Assembly (NCBI GenBank): GCA_009776305.1
Contig: WRLY01000004.1
Location: 62,001 to 126,000 of the forward strand
Direction of reading: 5' to 3'
Length of the DNA stretch: 64,000 bases
Origin: Oscillospiraceae bacterium
Lineage (GTDB): Bacteria > Bacillota > Clostridia > Oscillospirales > Ruminococcaceae
Below the pieces are notes generated by a model that did not search any database, was not told where the DNA came from, and saw only the letters and a list, made by a program, of their open reading frames with translations. The position numbers and the translations under genes were made by a program. Shown here one piece after another: positions 20,738-31,600 of the stretch. Numbering within the stretch: position 1 is the first letter of the stretch; each line of letters opens with the position of its first letter.

Positions 20738-21901
20738 TTACTCCTTTTCCGTGTAAAACATGTGATACTTTTTATCTTTATGGGCGCGGACTGATAAGAC
20801 TAATCCTATTCCCATAAAAAGAGATAAAACCGAGCTTCCTCCTGCGCTTATGAAAGGCAGAGGCTGACCTATTACCGGCATGACCGCAAGCGTCATGCCT
20901 ACGTTTATAATCGTATTGTAAAAAAACATTGAGAAAACGCCGATACATATATATTTTCCGAGCGGGTCTTTTGCAATCAGGCAGTTGCCCAATATGCGGA
21001 TTAAAATAAGCATAATCAACCCCAGCACTGCTACGCACCCGACAAAACCCAGCGTCGTTCCGATATACGAAAAGATAAAGTCGGTCTGATATTCGGGGAT
21101 ATAAATGTATTCGCCGCCATGCAGTCCTTGCCCCGTAAGCCCCCCCGAGCCAAGCGCCAACAGGCTTCTGTACTGCTGGTTGAATTTGTCGAGCATCTGC
21201 GCTTCTCTTACTTCCTCGTCAATCAGTACCAATATTCTTATTTTATGATAAGCTTTAAATACATAATTCCACATGATATACCCCGCCACAGGAACCATAA
21301 CGGCGACCGCTGCGATGTACCTCCAATATAACCCCGCCATGAAAATCATTGTGAAAGTGAGCATAATGAAAACTAATGCCGAGCCAAAGTCGCCATGCGA
21401 CAAAACTAAAAGAATCGGAGTCGCCGCGTGCGCCAAAAGCAAAAGCAGGTTGGGAATCTGGTTCATTTTTTTGCCAACCTTGGACAAGTGGGTCGAGAGG
21501 GTAATAATATAGGCGAGTTTTAGAAATTCCGACGGCTGTATGGCGGTAACGCCTATGTTCAGCCAGTTTATTTCTTCGCTTCCCGCAGTTTGCATTCCGA
21601 GCGGGGTAAAAAGCAAAAGCGTAAGAATAAGACCCGTAGCCGCTCCGATATACCAAAACTTTGAAATATATTTATAATTGATTGCTGCCATAACCAACGC
21701 AACCAAAAGCCCCACTGCAGCGGCGGCAAGCTGCATCATATAATGCCGCTCCAAAACAAACGGGCTTGCCTCGTTGACCGCCATATTGTGAATGATAAAA
21801 ACGCTGAACCCGCAGGCGCAAATACACAGCAAAACAAGCAGCTTATCCAGCCGCTTAAAATATATAAGAAAGTTTTCAAATAAACGCTTAATAGATTTCA
21901 T
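20738..21901 (-). CDS. FtsW/RodA/SpoVE family protein
   Basis: LLPVIGQPLPFISAGGSSVLSLFMGIGLVLSV, SEFLKLAYIITLS, SHGDFGSALVF. Confidence 0.93.
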   Translation of the reverse strand: MKSIKRLFENFLIYFKRLDKLLVLLCICACGFSVFIIHNMAVNEASPFVLERHYMMQLAAAAVGLLVALVMAAINYKYISKFWYIGAATGLILTLLLFTPLGMQTAGSEEINWLNIGVTAIQPSEFLKLAYIITLSTHLSKVGKKMNQIPNLLLLLAHAATPILLVLSHGDFGSALVFIMLTFTMIFMAGLYWRYIAAVAVMVPVAGYIMWNYVFKAYHKIRILVLIDEEVREAQMLDKFNQQYRSLLALGSGGLTGQGLHGGEYIYIPEYQTDFIFSYIGTTLGFVGCVAVLGLIMLILIRILGNCLIAKDPLGKYICIGVFSMFFYNTIINVGMTLAVMPVIGQPLPFISAGGSSVLSLFMGIGLVLSVRAHKDKKYHMFYTEKE

Positions 21902-21958
21902 AGTACTATTATACCAAAAAATGAAAAATTTGCAAGAGATAAATTAAACTTTAAATAT

Positions 21959-22076
21959 ATTCGTAAAATTTCACCGAGCGCCTCGGGCGTAATTCCCCGC
22001 AACTTAAATGGGGAAAATTACTTTAAGCGACAGTCCAAATGGACAGTTTTAAGGCGTGAAGCCGCTGTTTACGAAT
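21959..22076. other. structured intergenic element (candidate ncRNA or small repeat)
   Basis: Outer 9-bp stem ATTCGTAAA/TTTACGAAT closing internal hairpins CCGAG/CTCGG, TTCCCC/GGGGAA, GTCCA/TGGAC, GGC/GCC. Confidence 0.4.
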
Positions 22077-22100
22077 TATAATTTACATAAAAATTCCCCC

Positions 22101-22159
22101 TTGACATTTTTAAATTTAGTGTTATAATATATTTAGCACTCTTTTAGCGCGAGTGCTAA
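22101..22159 (+). promoter_or_regulatory. htpG promoter with perfect CIRCE operator
   Basis: TTGACA (22101-22106), 16-nt spacer, TATAAT (22123-22128); TTAGCACTC-N9-GAGTGCTAA at 22133-22159. Confidence 0.95.
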
Positions 22160-22184
22160 CCATAAAAAGAAAGGGACGAAGAAC

Positions 22185-24134
22185 ATGCCTGCAAAAAAAC
22201 AATTTAAAGCCGAATCCAAAAGACTTTTGGAACTGATGATTAACTCTATTTACACCCATAAGGAAATATTCCTGCGGGAGCTGATTTCCAACGCCAGCGA
22301 CGCTATGGATAAGCTGTACTTTAAATCTTTGAGCGAAAATATAGGTCTTTCGCGGGGGGAATTCGAGATTTTCATAGCCGTAGATAACAATTCGGAATCC
22401 CGCACACTAACCATTACCGACAACGGGATTGGCATGACCAAAGACGAGCTTGAACAGAATCTCGGTGTTATTGCCAAAAGCGGAACCTTGCAATTCAGCA
22501 AGGATAATGAGGACGCTATAAAATCCGAAGAGGATATGAGCGTCATCGGACAATTCGGCGTGGGCTTTTACTCGGCTTTCATGGTAGCGTCAAAAGTTGA
22601 GGTTAAATCAAGAGCCTATGGCGAAAAAGAGGCTTATTTATGGAGTTCATCCGGTACGGACGGTTATACCATTGAGCCTTGTGAAAAAGAATCCCACGGA
22701 ACAGAAATCAAGCTTTTCATCAAGGAAAATGTTGAAAACGAAGACGGTGAAGAAAACACAGGAGTCGTCGCGGGCGACGGCTCAGACTATAATGAATTCC
22801 TGCTTGAGTATAAAATCAGGAGTATTATTAAAAAATATTCGGATTATATCCGTTATCCTATAAAAATGGAATGTGTCAAGCGGGAGCGAAATGAGGAAAA
22901 CCCCGATGAGTACACCGAAACCAAAGAAGTTGAAACCCTAAACAGCATGATTCCGATTTGGAAGAAAAACAAATCGGAGCTGAAAGACGAGGACTACAAC
23001 GAGTTCTATAAAAGCAAATTCCATGACTACACCGAGCCGCTCGCCCGTATTCACTCTAAAACAGAGGGCACGGCAACCTACAGCGCATTGCTCTTTATCC
23101 CGCAAAAGCCCCCTTACGACTTTTATACCAAGGAGTACGAAAAGGGCTTACAGTTATATTCAAACGGCGTTATGATTATGGAAAAGTGCGGAGATTTACT
23201 GCCTGACTATTTTAGCTTTGCCAAAGGCTTGGTTGACAGCGAGGATTTGTCCCTCAATATCTCACGCGAAATGTTGCAACACGACCGTCAGCTTAAAATA
23301 ATCGCTCGCAGTATCGAGCGCAGCATTAAAAACGAGCTTAAAAAAATGCTCTCCAACGAGCGGGAAAAATACGAGGAATTCTGGAAAACGTTTGGCGTTC
23401 AGTTGAAGTTCGGGATTTACAATACGTTCGGCTCAAATAAGGAATCTTTGCAGGATTTGCTGATTTTCCATTCGTCAAGCGAGGAGAAATTTACAACTCT
23501 TGACGAGTATGTTACCCGTATGAAAGAAGAGCAAAAGAATATCTATTACGCCAGCGGTGAAAGCATAGCCCGCATAAACTCACTCCCGCAGGTTGAGGCT
23601 GTCAAGGACAAGGGCTTTGAAATCCTTTATCTTACCGACAATGTTGATGAATTCTGCCTGCAAATGCTTGTAAATTATAACGAAAAGCAATTTATGTCGG
23701 TGCAAAGTGCCGATTTAGACCTTGAAACCGAGGAAGAAAAGGAAGAAATCAAAAAGAAAAACACCGACAACAAAGCCCTTTTTGATGTTATGAAAGAGGC
23801 GCTTTCGGAAAAGGTTCAGGACGTGCGTTTTTCGCAAAAGCTTAAAACCCATCCTGTCTGCATTTCGGGCGCGGGCGCACTTTCGGTTGAAATGGAAAAG
23901 GTGCTCGCTGCAATGCCGGATACCGGAGGGCAAAAGGCAAAAGCTGACAAAATACTTGAAATCAATGCCGCTCATCCGATATGTGATAAATTGCAGTTTT
24001 TATATGACAACGATAAAGAATTGTTGAAGACTTACGCCGATATACTTTACAGTCAGGCGCTTTTAATCGAGGGAATCAACCTTGAAAATCCGGCAGAATT
24101 TGTCGGGAAAATCACCGATTTAATCACTAAGTAA
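22185..24134 (+). CDS. htpG: molecular chaperone HtpG (Hsp90)
   Basis: [60 protein letters not shown]. Confidence 0.98.
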   Translation: MPAKKQFKAESKRLLELMINSIYTHKEIFLRELISNASDAMDKLYFKSLSENIGLSRGEFEIFIAVDNNSESRTLTITDNGIGMTKDELEQNLGVIAKSGTLQFSKDNEDAIKSEEDMSVIGQFGVGFYSAFMVASKVEVKSRAYGEKEAYLWSSSGTDGYTIEPCEKESHGTEIKLFIKENVENEDGEENTGVVAGDGSDYNEFLLEYKIRSIIKKYSDYIRYPIKMECVKRERNEENPDEYTETKEVETLNSMIPIWKKNKSELKDEDYNEFYKSKFHDYTEPLARIHSKTEGTATYSALLFIPQKPPYDFYTKEYEKGLQLYSNGVMIMEKCGDLLPDYFSFAKGLVDSEDLSLNISREMLQHDRQLKIIARSIERSIKNELKKMLSNEREKYEEFWKTFGVQLKFGIYNTFGSNKESLQDLLIFHSSSEEKFTTLDEYVTRMKEEQKNIYYASGESIARINSLPQVEAVKDKGFEILYLTDNVDEFCLQMLVNYNEKQFMSVQSADLDLETEEEKEEIKKKNTDNKALFDVMKEALSEKVQDVRFSQKLKTHPVCISGAGALSVEMEKVLAAMPDTGGQKAKADKILEINAAHPICDKLQFLYDNDKELLKTYADILYSQALLIEGINLENPAEFVGKITDLITK

Positions 24135-24187
24135 AGGAAAAAACAAACAGCATAAAAAACAATAAAAACTTTCAGGAGGATTTTCCC

Positions 24188-25660
24188 ATGCGGAGTAGCG
24201 GAATATTAATGCACATCACTTCTTTGCCCTCGCCTTACGGAATCGGCACTTTCGGCGCGGAGGCGGAAAGCTTTGTCGATTGGTTAGTCGCGGCGGGTCA
24301 GAAATACTGGCAAATCCTGCCGCTTTCGCCCACCGGCTACGGCGAGTCGCCTTATCAGTCGTTTTCCACCTTTGCGGGTAATCCGCTGTTAATTGACCTT
24401 GACGACTTAGTAAGCGGCGGTCTTTTGACCAAAGCCGCTTGCGAAGCTGCCGATTGCGGCGCTGACCCCAAATTCGTAGATTTTGAAAAGGTGAGCCGCT
24501 CAAAAATTAAGCTTTTGAATCAGGCTTTCAAAAGTTTCTCCGAAGATGTGGGTTACCTTGCCTTTATTCAGGAGGAAGCCGAGTGGTTGGATGATTACGC
24601 ATTGTTTATGGCAATCAAGGAGAAAAATGAGTTGCGCTCATGGCAGACATGGGAAAAAGATTTACGTTTTCGCCGCGCTGAGACTATGCAGAAAGCGCGG
24701 GAAGAACTCTCGGAACGTATAAAATTCTGGAAGTTCATACAGTATACATTCATGCGGCAATGGTTAAAGCTGAAACGTTACGCTAACAAAAACGGCGTAA
24801 AAATCATCGGGGATTTACCGATTTATGTAGCATTAGACAGCGCGGACGTGTGGAGCAATACCGACTTATTTCAGCTTGACGTTGACTGCGTACCCACTAA
24901 GGTAGCGGGCGTTCCCCCTGATTTTTTCAGTAATACGGGACAGCTTTGGGGCAACCCGCTTTATAACTGGGAGCGTATGAAAAAGGAAAATTACCTTTGG
25001 TGGATTCGGCGGGTAAAAAAATGCGCCGAACTTTATGACGTGGTGAGAATTGATCATTTCCGCGCTTTCGACACCTATTACTCAATCGGATACGGCGAAA
25101 AAACTGCCGTAAACGGCAAATGGGAAAAAGGTCCCGGCATGGACGTTTTTAACGCAATTCGGGAAGAAATAGGTGATGTAAACATAATAGCCGAGGATTT
25201 GGGCGACATAACCGAAAGCGTGCGAGAACTTCTTCGTGACAGCGGTTTCCCCGGTATGAAGATTCTGCAATTCGGTTTTAACCCCGATAACACCGACAAC
25301 GAGCATCTTCCGCACAATTATCCTGTAAACAGCGTTGTTTACACAGGAACACATGATAATTCCACAATTGTCGGCTGGTACAAAGGCGAAAAACCCCAAA
25401 CCCGCAAAATGGCAAAAAAATACCTGCGCCCGCTAATCTTTGAGGGGATAAATTTTGCGGCTTTCAGAGCGCTGTACCAAAGTAGGGCTGCGCTTGCTGT
25501 AGTTCCCATGCAGGACGTTTTGGGGCTTTCCGACGACGCCCGAATGAACATTCCCTCAACCCTCGGCGGAAACTGGATTTGGCGCATGAAAAAAGGTAAG
25601 AATTCCGAAAGGCTTGCAGAGAGATTAAACGAGTTGGCGAGGACGTATTTTAGAGATTGA
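24188..25660 (+). CDS. malQ: 4-alpha-glucanotransferase
   Basis: RSSGILMHITSLPSPYGIGTFG, KYWQILPLSPTGYGESPYQSFSTFAGNPLLIDL, YDVVRIDHFRAFDTYY. Confidence 0.97.
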   Translation: MRSSGILMHITSLPSPYGIGTFGAEAESFVDWLVAAGQKYWQILPLSPTGYGESPYQSFSTFAGNPLLIDLDDLVSGGLLTKAACEAADCGADPKFVDFEKVSRSKIKLLNQAFKSFSEDVGYLAFIQEEAEWLDDYALFMAIKEKNELRSWQTWEKDLRFRRAETMQKAREELSERIKFWKFIQYTFMRQWLKLKRYANKNGVKIIGDLPIYVALDSADVWSNTDLFQLDVDCVPTKVAGVPPDFFSNTGQLWGNPLYNWERMKKENYLWWIRRVKKCAELYDVVRIDHFRAFDTYYSIGYGEKTAVNGKWEKGPGMDVFNAIREEIGDVNIIAEDLGDITESVRELLRDSGFPGMKILQFGFNPDNTDNEHLPHNYPVNSVVYTGTHDNSTIVGWYKGEKPQTRKMAKKYLRPLIFEGINFAAFRALYQSRAALAVVPMQDVLGLSDDARMNIPSTLGGNWIWRMKKGKNSERLAERLNELARTYFRD

Positions 25661-25665
25661 TGAAT

Positions 25666-25713
25666 AAGAACCTGTATTCAATATCTGAACGCTTAGGGTA
25701 TTGAATACAGGTT
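25666..25713. terminator. hairpin between convergent malQ and gatB; shares a 24-nt arm with the palindrome near 37.0 kb
   Basis: Perfect 15-bp stem AACCTGTATTCAATA (25669-25683)/TATTGAATACAGGTT (25699-25713), then TTAATTTTTATT on + strand. Confidence 0.75.
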
Positions 25714-25750
25714 TTAATTTTTATTGGCGAGTAAATCGTTCATCTGCCGT

Positions 25751-27181
25751 TTACTTCAGCGCCTCTTCTAATGCACTTTTAACCATTTCCGGGTTTCCCG
25801 CTCCTCCGAGTTTTTTCATGACCTGCCCCATAAGGAAACCGAGTGCCTTTGCCTTACCGGCGCGGTAATCGGTTATTGCGCCGGTGTTAGAGGCGTCTGC
25901 TAAAACCGTATTTACCGCTCCGGTTGTAACGCTGTCATCGGAAACCATTATCAGCCCTTTTTCTGTTATATAATCCGCCGGCTCTGCGTTATTTGTAAAT
26001 ACCGCCTCGACAACCTCTTTATATGCGTTTCGATTAATTTTCTTTTCCAATACAAGCGAAATAAGAACCGCTAATTTTCGTCCGTCAATTTTTAAATTTT
26101 CGGGCAAGGTGGCGGTATTATTCATCATTCGCATAATGTCGCCTAAAATTAAATTTGCGGTTTCTTTAGGCTCGCCGCTTTTCTTACAAACCTCCTCAAA
26201 TAAATCAGAGATATTTTTATGAGTTGTCAGAATTGACGCTTCGCCTTCGGTCAAGCCGTATTCATGGACATATCTTTCGCGCTTTTTGTGCGCGGGTTCG
26301 GGCATACTTTTACAAATTTTTTCAAGCCATTCATTGTCAATAAAAATAGGCAATAAATCCGGTTCTGGAAAATAACGATAATCCTGCGCATTTTCTTTTG
26401 AGCGCATACCATAAGAAACGCCTTTGTCATCGTTCCAACGCCGCGTTTCTTGTACAACCTCGCCGCCACTTTTAAGTAGTTCAATCTGCCGCTCCCGCTC
26501 ATATTCAATCGCACGGGCAATGGCTTTGAACGAGTTTAAATTCTTCATTTCGGTACGCACGCCGAGTTCCCCGCCCGCTTGCCGCACCGAAAGATTAACG
26601 TCAACCCTGAGCGAACCCTCCTGCATTTTACAATCGCAAACGCCGAGATAAAGAAGTGTTTCGCGCAGTTTTTCAAGGTAGGCAATCACTTGGTTACCGC
26701 TACGAAAATCAGGCAACGAAACAATTTCTATCAGCGGCACGCCACAGCGGTTGAAATCAATATGGGTACTGCCGCTTTTCGGATTGTGAATCAGCTTGCC
26801 GGCGTCTTCCTCAATGTGAATTTCGCGTATACCTATGGTCTTTTTACCCTCGTCTGTTTCAATTTCCAACCTACCGTCGAGGCAAATCGGCGCGTATAGT
26901 TGCGATACCTGATATGCCTTTGGCAAATCGGGATAAAAGTAGTTTTTACGGTCAAGTTTACAGTTTCTCGTAATAGTGCAATTAAGCGCAATCCCCGCTT
27001 TCATAGCATACTCTGCTACGGCGCGGTTAAGTTTTGGCAACACGCCCGGCAACCCGGAGCAAACAGGACAGACGTGGCTGTTCGGCTTGCCGCCGAAATC
27101 GGTTGAACAACCGCAAAATATCTTAGATTTTGTTGATAATTCGGCATGGACTTCAAGCCCCATAACGGTCTCCCAAATCAT
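25751..27181 (-). CDS. gatB: Asp-tRNA(Asn)/Glu-tRNA(Gln) amidotransferase subunit B
   Basis: VMGLEVHAELSTKSKIFCGCSTDFGGKPNSHVCPVCSGLPGVLPKLN. Confidence 0.98.
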   Translation of the reverse strand: MIWETVMGLEVHAELSTKSKIFCGCSTDFGGKPNSHVCPVCSGLPGVLPKLNRAVAEYAMKAGIALNCTITRNCKLDRKNYFYPDLPKAYQVSQLYAPICLDGRLEIETDEGKKTIGIREIHIEEDAGKLIHNPKSGSTHIDFNRCGVPLIEIVSLPDFRSGNQVIAYLEKLRETLLYLGVCDCKMQEGSLRVDVNLSVRQAGGELGVRTEMKNLNSFKAIARAIEYERERQIELLKSGGEVVQETRRWNDDKGVSYGMRSKENAQDYRYFPEPDLLPIFIDNEWLEKICKSMPEPAHKKRERYVHEYGLTEGEASILTTHKNISDLFEEVCKKSGEPKETANLILGDIMRMMNNTATLPENLKIDGRKLAVLISLVLEKKINRNAYKEVVEAVFTNNAEPADYITEKGLIMVSDDSVTTGAVNTVLADASNTGAITDYRAGKAKALGFLMGQVMKKLGGAGNPEMVKSALEEALK

Positions 27182-28635
27182 TTCGCCACCCCCGGTTTCA
27201 TTTTGTAATACTCAGTACGATTTTGATAAACCCTTGCCGCCCCGACTAATTTCTCCTCAGAAAAAGCATCTCCGATAAGCTGAAATCCCACGGGCAAACC
27301 CTTTTCGTCAAATCCGCAGGGAAGCGAAACTGCGGGAAGCCCCGCTAAATTTACCGATACAGTATATATGTCGCCCATATACATTTTCATTGGGTCATTG
27401 AGATTTTCAGCGAGCTTGTACGCCGTTGTGGGTGCAACGGGGGAAATGAGCATGTCAAACCCCTCAAAAAGCCGATTATATTCCTGTTTAATAAGTGCAC
27501 GGGTTTGTAACGCCTTTTTGTAATAAGCATCGTAATACCCCGACGAAAGTACAAAAGAACCCAGCATTATTCTTCTTTTTACCTCCGCGCCGAACCCTTC
27601 GCTCCTTGAAAAGCGATAAACTTCTGAAAGGGTTTTTGCGTTCGGACTGCGGTAACCGTATTTTAAGCCGTCATACCGCGAAAGGTTTGAAGAAGCCTCG
27701 GCGCAGGCGATGATATAATAAGCGGAAACCATATATTCCGTCAACGGCATGTCGAATTCCTCAACAATCGCTCCCGCCGCCTCAAGCTCCTTTGCCGCCG
27801 CTAAAACGGCGCGTTTTACGCCGCCATCAATTCCCTGAGCAAAGTAATTACGGGGCAGTCCGATTTTTACTCCGTCAAGCCGCTTGTCATAAGCTTCGGC
27901 AAAATCAAATGGCTTTTCAATCACGCAGGTGCTGTCCCTGTTATCCGTTCCGGAAATTACCGACAACATAGCCGCGCAGTCGTCTATATTATTTCCGATA
28001 ACTCCGATTTGGTCAAGGGACGAGGCGTAAGCAATCAGCCCGTACCGCGACACCGAACCGTAAGTCGGCTTAATCCCCGTAACGCCGCAAAAAGCGCAGG
28101 GCTGACGGATACTTCCGCCCGTGTCAGAGCCCAGCGACAGTGGAATTTCCCGCCCGGCTACCGCCGCCGCGCTTCCCCCCGATGAACCGCCCGCTACACG
28201 CTCAGAGTCCCACGGGTTTAAAACCGCACCTTTGTTTCCTGTTTCACTTGAGCCGCCCATAGCAAATTCGTCCATATTAAGCTTTCCGACGACAATCATA
28301 CCCGCCTGCTCTAATTTGTCAATTACCGTAGCGTTATATACGGGAATATAGCCGCCAAGCATTTTAGAAGCGCAGGTGGTTTCGAGCCCTGTGGTGGAAA
28401 TATTATCCTTTACGGCAATCGGAACACCCGCAAGCGGTGAAATTTCTTCTCCGGCGTTAATTTTTTTCTGTATTTCTTCAGCGCGTTTAAGCGCTGAATC
28501 TTTGTTTAAGGCTAAAAAAGCGTTATATCTGTTTTTATCTGCCGCGTTTATGCAAGCGTCAGCCGCTTCGGATACGCTTAATTCTTTTGCCTTTATTAAT
28601 TTAGATAATTCTAAAGCGTTCATGTCAAATTTCAT
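27178..28635 (-). CDS. gatA: Asp-tRNA(Asn)/Glu-tRNA(Gln) amidotransferase subunit A
   Basis: Amidase signature GGSSGGSAAAVAGREIPLSLGSDTGGSIRQPCAFCGVTGIKPTYG. Confidence 0.98.
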   Translation of the reverse strand: MKFDMNALELSKLIKAKELSVSEAADACINAADKNRYNAFLALNKDSALKRAEEIQKKINAGEEISPLAGVPIAVKDNISTTGLETTCASKMLGGYIPVYNATVIDKLEQAGMIVVGKLNMDEFAMGGSSETGNKGAVLNPWDSERVAGGSSGGSAAAVAGREIPLSLGSDTGGSIRQPCAFCGVTGIKPTYGSVSRYGLIAYASSLDQIGVIGNNIDDCAAMLSVISGTDNRDSTCVIEKPFDFAEAYDKRLDGVKIGLPRNYFAQGIDGGVKRAVLAAAKELEAAGAIVEEFDMPLTEYMVSAYYIIACAEASSNLSRYDGLKYGYRSPNAKTLSEVYRFSRSEGFGAEVKRRIMLGSFVLSSGYYDAYYKKALQTRALIKQEYNRLFEGFDMLISPVAPTTAYKLAENLNDPMKMYMGDIYTVSVNLAGLPAVSLPCGFDEKGLPVGFQLIGDAFSEEKLVGAARVYQNRTEYYKMKPGVAK

Positions 28636-31600
28636 TTGAAATAATTAACCCCGCTTTCAAAAACAGGCAAAAACTTGTTCCCCGAAATATTTTTCCCCGT
28701 ATAATCGTTATAGCGTTCCGTATGAGCCATTTTCCCAAGAATCCGACCGTCGGGACTGCAAATACCCTCTATTGCCCACACCGAGCCGTTGGGATTGTGC
28801 GCTGTATCCATAGAGGGATTACCGCTGTAATCCACGTATTGAAAAGCGATTTGTCCGTTTGATTTTAACTTCTCCAACACTTCATCAGGCGCTGTGAACC
28901 GCCCCTCCCCGTGCGAAATCGGCTGAACATATATATCGTCGGGAACGCATTTTGACAGCCACGGCGAAAGGACGCCGGCTATACGCGTTCTTACATAGCG
29001 GGATTGATGCCGACCTATACGGTTAAAAGCAAGCGTGGGCGAAACCTCCGTGAGCGGCGTTATTTCACCGTAGGGGAGCAATCCTAATTTAACAAGCGCC
29101 TGAAACCCATTGCATATACCGAGAATTAAGCCGTCCCTGTTTTTGATTAATTCATGAACCGCGCTGACAAGCCGCTCGTTACGGAATAACGAAACTATGA
29201 ATTTACCTGAGCCATCGGGTTCGTCGCCGCCTGAAAAGCCGCCGGGGAAAATAATCATCTGAGCTGAGGCTATTGCTTTTTCAAGCGCGGTAACAGATTC
29301 GAGTAGCATTTGGGGCGTAAGATTGCGTACAAGTACAATTTCGCTTATCCCCCCCGCACGTTCAATCGCCGCCGCAGTGTCATATTCGCAATTGGTTCCC
29401 GGGAAAACAGGAATCACCGCCTTTGGTTTAGCCAAATCCGTAACAGCCGCTCCGCTGTACGGTGCGCCCCGTTTTCTGAAAGTGATTTTTTCCGTAATTT
29501 CGACTCCGCCGCATTGGGCTGCGAGCGTTGGCGTTGACTTCGTGTCAATGTCAACAAGATTTGCAATAACGGGAAATACGCTTTCAAGGGGGGATTCCCA
29601 CTGTTCGCAAAGTTTTTCCAAAGAAACGCCGTTTATTTCGGAGACTTCTTGGGTATGCCCCAACATGTAAAAGCCGTCAAGCTCTTCTGATGCCTCAAAA
29701 ATTATCGAGCCGAAACGGCGCTCGAATAACATATTGTCAGTTTTCCCCGAAAAGCCAATCTTATTTCCCAACGCCATTTTAATAATACCGCCGTAAACGC
29801 CGCCGTTTTCACAAGCCCAGGCGGACAATACTTTTGCGGAGTTGCACAACTCTGCATACTTTTCCCAAGCGGTTCTAAGCGCCGCGTAATCGGGCAGATT
29901 TTCTGAATTTAAAGGCGTTTCCAGTAAATAAACAGGATTCCCCGATTTTTTAAATTCGGGGCTGATTAATCGGGTTGCATTACTTACACCGACAGCGAAA
30001 GATATGAGGGTTGGCGGCACATCTAAATTTATATCGCCGTGGCTTCCGGTGAAACTGCCTGACATTGAATCTTTTCCTCCGATAGCCGCGATTTTCAAGC
30101 CCATTTGTGCTGAAAACGCGCCCAGCATAGCCGAAAAGGGTAACCCCCATCTTTCGTCGTCGTCGTTTACACGTGGAAAATATTCCTGTAATGTAAGATG
30201 AATTGTATCAATAGTAACCCCCGCCGCAATTAGTTTTGCCACAGAAGTAACAACAGCGTAAACCGAGCCTCCGAAAGGGTCTGTTTCAGTAAAATAGGGG
30301 TCAAAACCGTAAGCCATAACAGAGGCGGTTTGCGAGTCGCAATTGGGTAAAAGCGCCGCCATGACCTGTGTTTCCGTTAAAGCGTACTTGCCGCCGAAAG
30401 GCATGAAAACACTTCCCGCGCCGATTGAATTGTCAAAACGTTCAACCAATCCTTTTTGCGAGCAGAAATTTAAGTCCGCCGCTAAATCAAATAATCTTTC
30501 GGCAAACGGTTTATTTGATGTTTTATTATGGCTGGCACAATTCACCCCTGCATTAGGCATAGGCAGGTAAACTTCTGCGGTTCTCACAGCGCCGTTGGTA
30601 TTTAAAAACTCCCTGTCAATATCAACGATTTTCTGCCCTCGCCATGTCATGACAAGGCGTTTTTGCTCTGTTGCTTCAGCTACGACGGAGGTTTCAATAT
30701 TTTCGGTTTCGGCATGATTCAATAGCGCAGGTAAATCTTTTTTTGAAATTACCACAGCCATACGCTCCTGTGATTCCGAAATCGCAAGCTCGGTTCCGTT
30801 CAAGCCTTCGTACTTCACGGGAAAATTATCAAGATTTATTTCAACGCCGTCGGCTAATTCGCCGATAGCTACAGCCGCTCCGCCCGCGCCGAAATCATTG
30901 CACCGCTTAATCAGTTTTGTTACGTCGGGATTACGGAAAAGCCGCTGAAGCTTGCGCTCTTCAGGCGCGTTACCTTTTTGCACCTCTGCAGCGCACTCCG
31001 ACACCGTATCAGAGCCGTGGGTTTTGGAAGAGCCGGTAGCGCCGCCTATTCCGTCCCGCCCTGTTCGCCCGCCGAGTAAAACGACAATATCACCCGCCGA
31101 CGGACTTTCCCTCCGCACCGAAGAAACTGAAGCCGCGCCGATTACCGCGCCCGTTTCTAAGCGTTTGGCTACATATCCCTCGTGATACAATTCTTTTACA
31201 AATCCTGTGGCAATTCCGATTTGGTTACCGTATGAGCTGAACCCTTCGGCGGCAGTTACGGTTAATTTTTTCTGCGGAATCTTGCCCTGTAAGGTTTGGT
31301 TCAGTGATTTTCGCGGGTCGCCCGCGCCTGTAATCCGCATAGCCTGATAAACGTAAGCCCTCCCCGAAAGCGGGTCCCGGATTGCGCCGCCTATGCAGGT
31401 TGACGCACCACCGTAAGGCTCTATTTCAGTGGGGTGATTATGTGTTTCATTCTTGAAAAATAACAGGTTGTCGCCGACCTTAATTGTACAGGCGTTATTC
31501 TCCTCGGATTCGTCAAGCATAGGTAATCCGCCGCGCTTTTTAAAATATCGCATGGCGGCGGTGGCTATATTCATCAATGTAGTGGGTTTGCCGTCGTTTA

